From Yoonia litorea (GTDB lineage: Bacteria; Pseudomonadota; Alphaproteobacteria; Rhodobacterales; Rhodobacteraceae), in contig NZ_FOZM01000002.1 of NCBI RefSeq assembly GCF_900114675.1, positions 372,001 to 436,000 on the forward strand: a DNA stretch of 64,000 bases, given 5' to 3'. The notes under the pieces are model-generated. The model had not been told where the DNA came from. It worked only from the letters and a program-made list of their open reading frames with translations, and ran no database searches. This document shows positions 60,437 through 64,000 of this stretch, in pieces. The stretch's first letter is position 1. Each line of letters starts with the position of its first letter. The position numbers and the translations under genes are program-made.

Positions 60437-60919
60437 ATGTGGAACAAAATAACAGCAGCAATCACGGCAATGTCCTTCAGTCTTGCAACTGTCGTTCCAG
60501 CATCTGCCGAAGGTTTTGATCGTGAGGATATTGGCAAACTGTTGCTTGGTCTTGCCGCAATCGCCGCCGTGAACGCGGCCATCGAAAACAATCAGCGTCG
60601 CGAAGACCGAACTCAAGCAGATGAGCGGACGTCTCGCTCAGCGAACTCTGGCAGACATGATTGGGCAGACCTCAACCGTCCGCGGCCACGGGGCGAGCGT
60701 CATGCGGATGTTTTGCCTTCACAGTGCCTAAGGACTGTTGAAACCCGTTTTGGAAACCTGCGCCTGTTTGGGCAGCGTTGCTTGGAACGCAACTACCGTT
60801 TCGCAGAACGCCTGCCTCAACGATGCGAAGTGCGCGTCTACTCAGATCACGGTCCGCGCTCTGGCTATGATCCGTTCTGCCTGCGTGAGCACGGTTATCG
60901 CACCAACAGGCGCCATTAA
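60437..60919 (+). CDS. Exported protein of unknown function
   Basis: This 160-aa protein has a Sec signal (MWNKITAAITAMSFSLATVV, cleavage after about residue 24 at PASA-E). GGAGGA lies seven bases before the ATG. The mature part has a hydrophobic helix (KLLLGLAAIAAVNAAIENNQ), a charged middle and a Cys-containing C-terminal half (LPSQCLRTVE, QRCLERNYRFAERLPQRCEV, FCLREHG), so it may be anchored and disulphide-bonded. A good terminator follows at 61021. I do not recognise a known domain. Confidence 0.78.
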   Translation: MWNKITAAITAMSFSLATVVPASAEGFDREDIGKLLLGLAAIAAVNAAIENNQRREDRTQADERTSRSANSGRHDWADLNRPRPRGERHADVLPSQCLRTVETRFGNLRLFGQRCLERNYRFAERLPQRCEVRVYSDHGPRSGYDPFCLREHGYRTNRRH

Positions 60920-61020
60920 GCGCGTCTTTTCGCGCGGCTGCTTGCCCCAGTTGCCGCGCCACTTCGGGGGGAGTGATGCCGGAAAGCCGCCGAGCAGGGC
61001 GCATGGCATCTACCCGAGCA

Positions 61021-61059
61021 GGGGCAGAGAGGTTGGACATGGCTCTCTGCCCCTTTTTT
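61021..61059 (+). terminator. Rho-independent terminator before rnhB
   Basis: An 11-bp perfect stem (GGGGCAGAGAG at 61021-61031 with CTCTCTGCCCC at 61043-61053) closes an 11-base loop, followed by six T. It ends the transcript of the 60437 gene and lies 37 bases before the rnhB start. It could also attenuate read-through into rnhB. Confidence 0.87.
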
Positions 61060-61095
61060 CTTGCATCTCTCTCCGTGCTTCTGTTCAGAGAAGTC

Positions 61096-61728
61096 ATGTC
61101 AAAGCCTGACTTCAGTTTTGAGGACGCTGCTCATCGCCGGGGCCTATCTTGCGTTGCAGGCGTGGATGAGGTGGGGCGGGGCCCCTTGGCCGGTCCGGTT
61201 GTTGCGGCTGCAGTGGTCCTTGATCCTGCCAACATTCCCGACGGTTTGAACGACAGTAAGAAGCTGTCTGCCAAGAGGCGGGCCAGCCTTTATGCGCAGC
61301 TCATGGAGTGCGCCGATGTCTCTATCGCGCAGGCGACTGTCTCAGAGATTGATGAGTATAACATCTTGCGTGCCTCCCATATTGCCATGGTGCGTGCTGT
61401 CGCTGGCCTCAAGTTGGTGCCTGATCACGTCCTGATTGACGGCAATATGGTCCCGCGCGATCTGACAACAGCCTGCGAGACAATTGTGAAAGGTGACGCA
61501 CGTTCGCTCTCGATTGCGGCGGCTTCTGTTGTCGCAAAACTGTGGCGGGATGAACACATGGTGGCGTTGGCGCAACAGTACCCTCACTACGGCTGGGAAA
61601 AGAACGCCGGATACCCAACAACCCAGCATAAATTGGGCCTTCAAGAGTTTGGTGTCAGCCCACATCATAGACGTTCATTTAAGCCCGTACACAATATCTT
61701 GTATCAAGACAAAAACGTAAGTCACTGA
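61096..61728 (+). CDS. rnhB: Ribonuclease HII
   Basis: This 210-aa enzyme removes ribonucleotides and RNA primers from DNA. The catalytic DEVGRG motif is at residues 24-29 in GVDEVGRGPLAGPVVAAAVV. LIDGNMVPRD and the KGDARSLSIAAASVVAKLWRD block complete the active site, and YGWEKNAGYPTTQH follows as usual. The ATG at 61096 gives the family's normal length, and upstream in-frame ATGs lie inside the terminator region. It is immediately upstream of ccrM, an order common in alphaproteobacteria. Confidence 0.95.
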   Translation: MSKPDFSFEDAAHRRGLSCVAGVDEVGRGPLAGPVVAAAVVLDPANIPDGLNDSKKLSAKRRASLYAQLMECADVSIAQATVSEIDEYNILRASHIAMVRAVAGLKLVPDHVLIDGNMVPRDLTTACETIVKGDARSLSIAAASVVAKLWRDEHMVALAQQYPHYGWEKNAGYPTTQHKLGLQEFGVSPHHRRSFKPVHNILYQDKNVSH

Positions 61729-61741
61729 TTCAATAAAGTTT

Positions 61742-61771
61742 TTGACAGCGAATCCTCTCTGACTCAAATTA
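61742..61771 (+). promoter_or_regulatory. Predicted ccrM promoter containing GANTC sites
   Basis: A perfect -35 TTGACA (61742-61747) is followed after 18 bases by a weak -10 AAATTA (61766-61771). Two GANTC sites (GAATC 61750-61754 and GACTC 61761-61765) lie in the spacer, and a third (GATTC 61727-61731) sits at the rnhB stop. Because the gene product methylates GANTC, autoregulation by methylation is likely. Confidence 0.6.
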
Positions 61772-61807
61772 GACGAAGCAAAAGAGCGGGACACCCGCCG
61801 GGCTTAG

Positions 61808-62926
<1,119 letters not shown>

Positions 62927-63097
62927 CCAGCGCTGATCTTCGCAAACGTTGACGGAACTATCCCGGATTGGTCTGGCGGGCCAAAGGGTACCATGCGTCA
63001 TCGGAAGAACCAGCGAGTGCTTAACCAACGTTGATACCGCCGGTGCCTGCGGCACTCGTTTCCAAGGTGGGGGCGACCGTATGCACTAACTTTCAAA

Positions 63098-63129
63098 CCC
63101 CGCTATCCTGTGTGATAGCGGGGCTTTTT
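63098..63129. terminator. Rho-independent terminator between ccrM and the MBL gene
   Basis: A 10-bp perfect stem (CCCCGCTATC at 63098-63107 with GATAGCGGGG at 63114-63123) closes a 6-base loop, with CTTTTTC following on the plus strand and a shorter T run for the minus strand. It sits between convergent genes and may serve both. Confidence 0.82.
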
Positions 63130-63139
63130 CTTTGCCGGT

Positions 63140-64000
63140 TCAGCCCATCAATTGACCGGCTTCGGGAACCCACTGGAACTCGGCATCGCCGGCGCCAGTG
63201 TCCACATAGCCGACAGCCGGGAAGGGCATGTGATAGCCGATTGCCGGGATACGATCCGCAGCGATCATGCCAAGGACATTTCGACGGCTGGCTGCGGCCG
63301 CTTCCTTGTCAGCATCAAAACGCACCTCCCAACTCGGGCGGGCAAGTGACCAAACTGGATGGTTGGCGAGGTCTGCAAAAATCACAAGACCTTCGCCAGC
63401 ACTATCGAGACGATAGACCATGTGACCGGGTGTGTGCCCGAAAGCGGCCATTCCGGTGATCCCTGATACGACATCATTGCCGTCGCCGATGAACGTCATC
63501 TGATCGGCAAGCGGTCGGACATTCATGTCGAAACCCTCGTTTCCGGCGGCCGCCCAATGATCATATTCAGCCTGACCGGTTACGTAGCGGGCGTTCGAAA
63601 AGGTCGGTGCGCCATCATTCATCAAACCGCCGATGTGGTCCCCGTGCATGTGTGTCAGAACCACGACGTCGATCTGGTCTGCGCTGTATCCTGCCGCTTC
63701 CAAAGCGCCGGTGGTCCCACCGGCATTCAGTCCAGTATCGAAAAGCACAAGTTCCGATCCGGTGTTCACGACAGTGGGTGTGAAGAAGAATTGTGTCGCC
63801 TCAGGAGAGAGAAAATTCGCGCGGCTCACCTCAGCGAACTCTTCTTCCGAGACATTCATGCCGAAAATACCCTGAGGATTATCACGGGGTGCACTTCCGC
63901 CGAGAATTGTCGTCACTTCAAAATCACCGATCATGAAACGGCGGTGCTGCGCAAAGCTCTGCCCGAGCATTGGTGCCTCGGCTTTGGCCGATGTGGCAGC
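63140..64000 (-). CDS. MBL-fold metallo-hydrolase (5' end beyond the window)
   Basis: A partial metallo-beta-lactamase-fold enzyme. The zinc-binding motif HMHGDHIGG (HxHxDH) is present in VVLTHMHGDHIGGLM, followed by the later His in GHTPGHMVY and Asp in VIFADLANHPVW. The reading frame stays open through the window end (63971-64000, including AKAEAP), so the ATG at 63970 is probably internal and a signal peptide may lie outside. Members hydrolyse lactones, sulfates or other esters; the substrate is not assigned. Confidence 0.88.
   Translation of the reverse strand, partial: AATSAKAEAPMLGQSFAQHRRFMIGDFEVTTILGGSAPRDNPQGIFGMNVSEEEFAEVSRANFLSPEATQFFFTPTVVNTGSELVLFDTGLNAGGTTGALEAAGYSADQIDVVVLTHMHGDHIGGLMNDGAPTFSNARYVTGQAEYDHWAAAGNEGFDMNVRPLADQMTFIGDGNDVVSGITGMAAFGHTPGHMVYRLDSAGEGLVIFADLANHPVWSLARPSWEVRFDADKEAAAASRRNVLGMIAADRIPAIGYHMPFPAVGYVDTGAGDAEFQWVPEAGQLMG

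Overview
The window looks like a chromosomal segment of a marine Rhodobacterales (Roseobacter-group) alphaproteobacterium. The reasons are a CcrM-type GANTC methyltransferase beside rnhB, a membrane formate dehydrogenase locus with DUF3305/DUF3306 partners as is usual in this order, moderately high GC, tight ATGA-coupled operons, and no rRNA or plasmid replication genes. The species cannot be named from sequence reading alone.

Layout. 1-3906: the end of an acyl-CoA ligase, a BASS-family transporter, and a UDP-glucuronate epimerase/UDP-glucose dehydrogenase pair for acidic nucleotide sugars. 4054-18091: a large formate dehydrogenase district. A tungstate-type ABC transporter (tupBCA) converges on a leftward maturation operon (Fe-S protein, 67-aa protein, Mrp ATPase, biotin/lipoate-ligase-like protein, 162-aa protein). 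A divergent rightward operon encodes DUF3305, DUF3306, a TorD-like chaperone, a small Tat protein, the alpha, beta and gamma subunits, and a 41-aa membrane peptide. 18105-27664: a glutamine amidotransferase, LysR and TetR regulators, an RND efflux pair with dyad operators, and a polar amino-acid ABC transporter. 27818-33286: a nonulosonic (sialic-like) acid pathway, neuB-neuC then two Kdo-transferase-like glycosyltransferases, with neuA convergent. 33376-38338: a second RND pair with a divergent TetR gene and a perfect dyad operator.

38349-58095 is a genomic island of about 19.7 kb inserted at the 3' end of tRNA-Arg(CCT). The tRNA remains intact at the right edge and a 16-bp copy of its 3' end marks the left edge. 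A tyrosine integrase and a small excisionase-like gene lie beside the tRNA. The cargo is mostly defence. It includes a type I restriction operon with an OLD-like ATPase/nuclease and a 58-aa gene between hsdM and hsdS, divergent HTH regulators with paired operators, an orphan zinc-finger methyltransferase, a serine recombinase, a HEPN-motif protein with a Cys-rich tail, and a Phd-DarT-DarG module.

58267-64000 returns to core genes: a LacI regulator, a membrane-anchored winged-helix protein overlapping a small exported protein gene, rnhB, ccrM with GANTC sites inside its predicted promoter, and the start-truncated end of an MBL-fold hydrolase.

The most interesting leads are the HEPN/zinc-ribbon gene, the three-gene DarTG module, the OLD plus 58-aa insertion in the hsd operon, the twin GT30-like enzymes beside nonulosonate synthesis, and the tungstate-formate dehydrogenase pairing.
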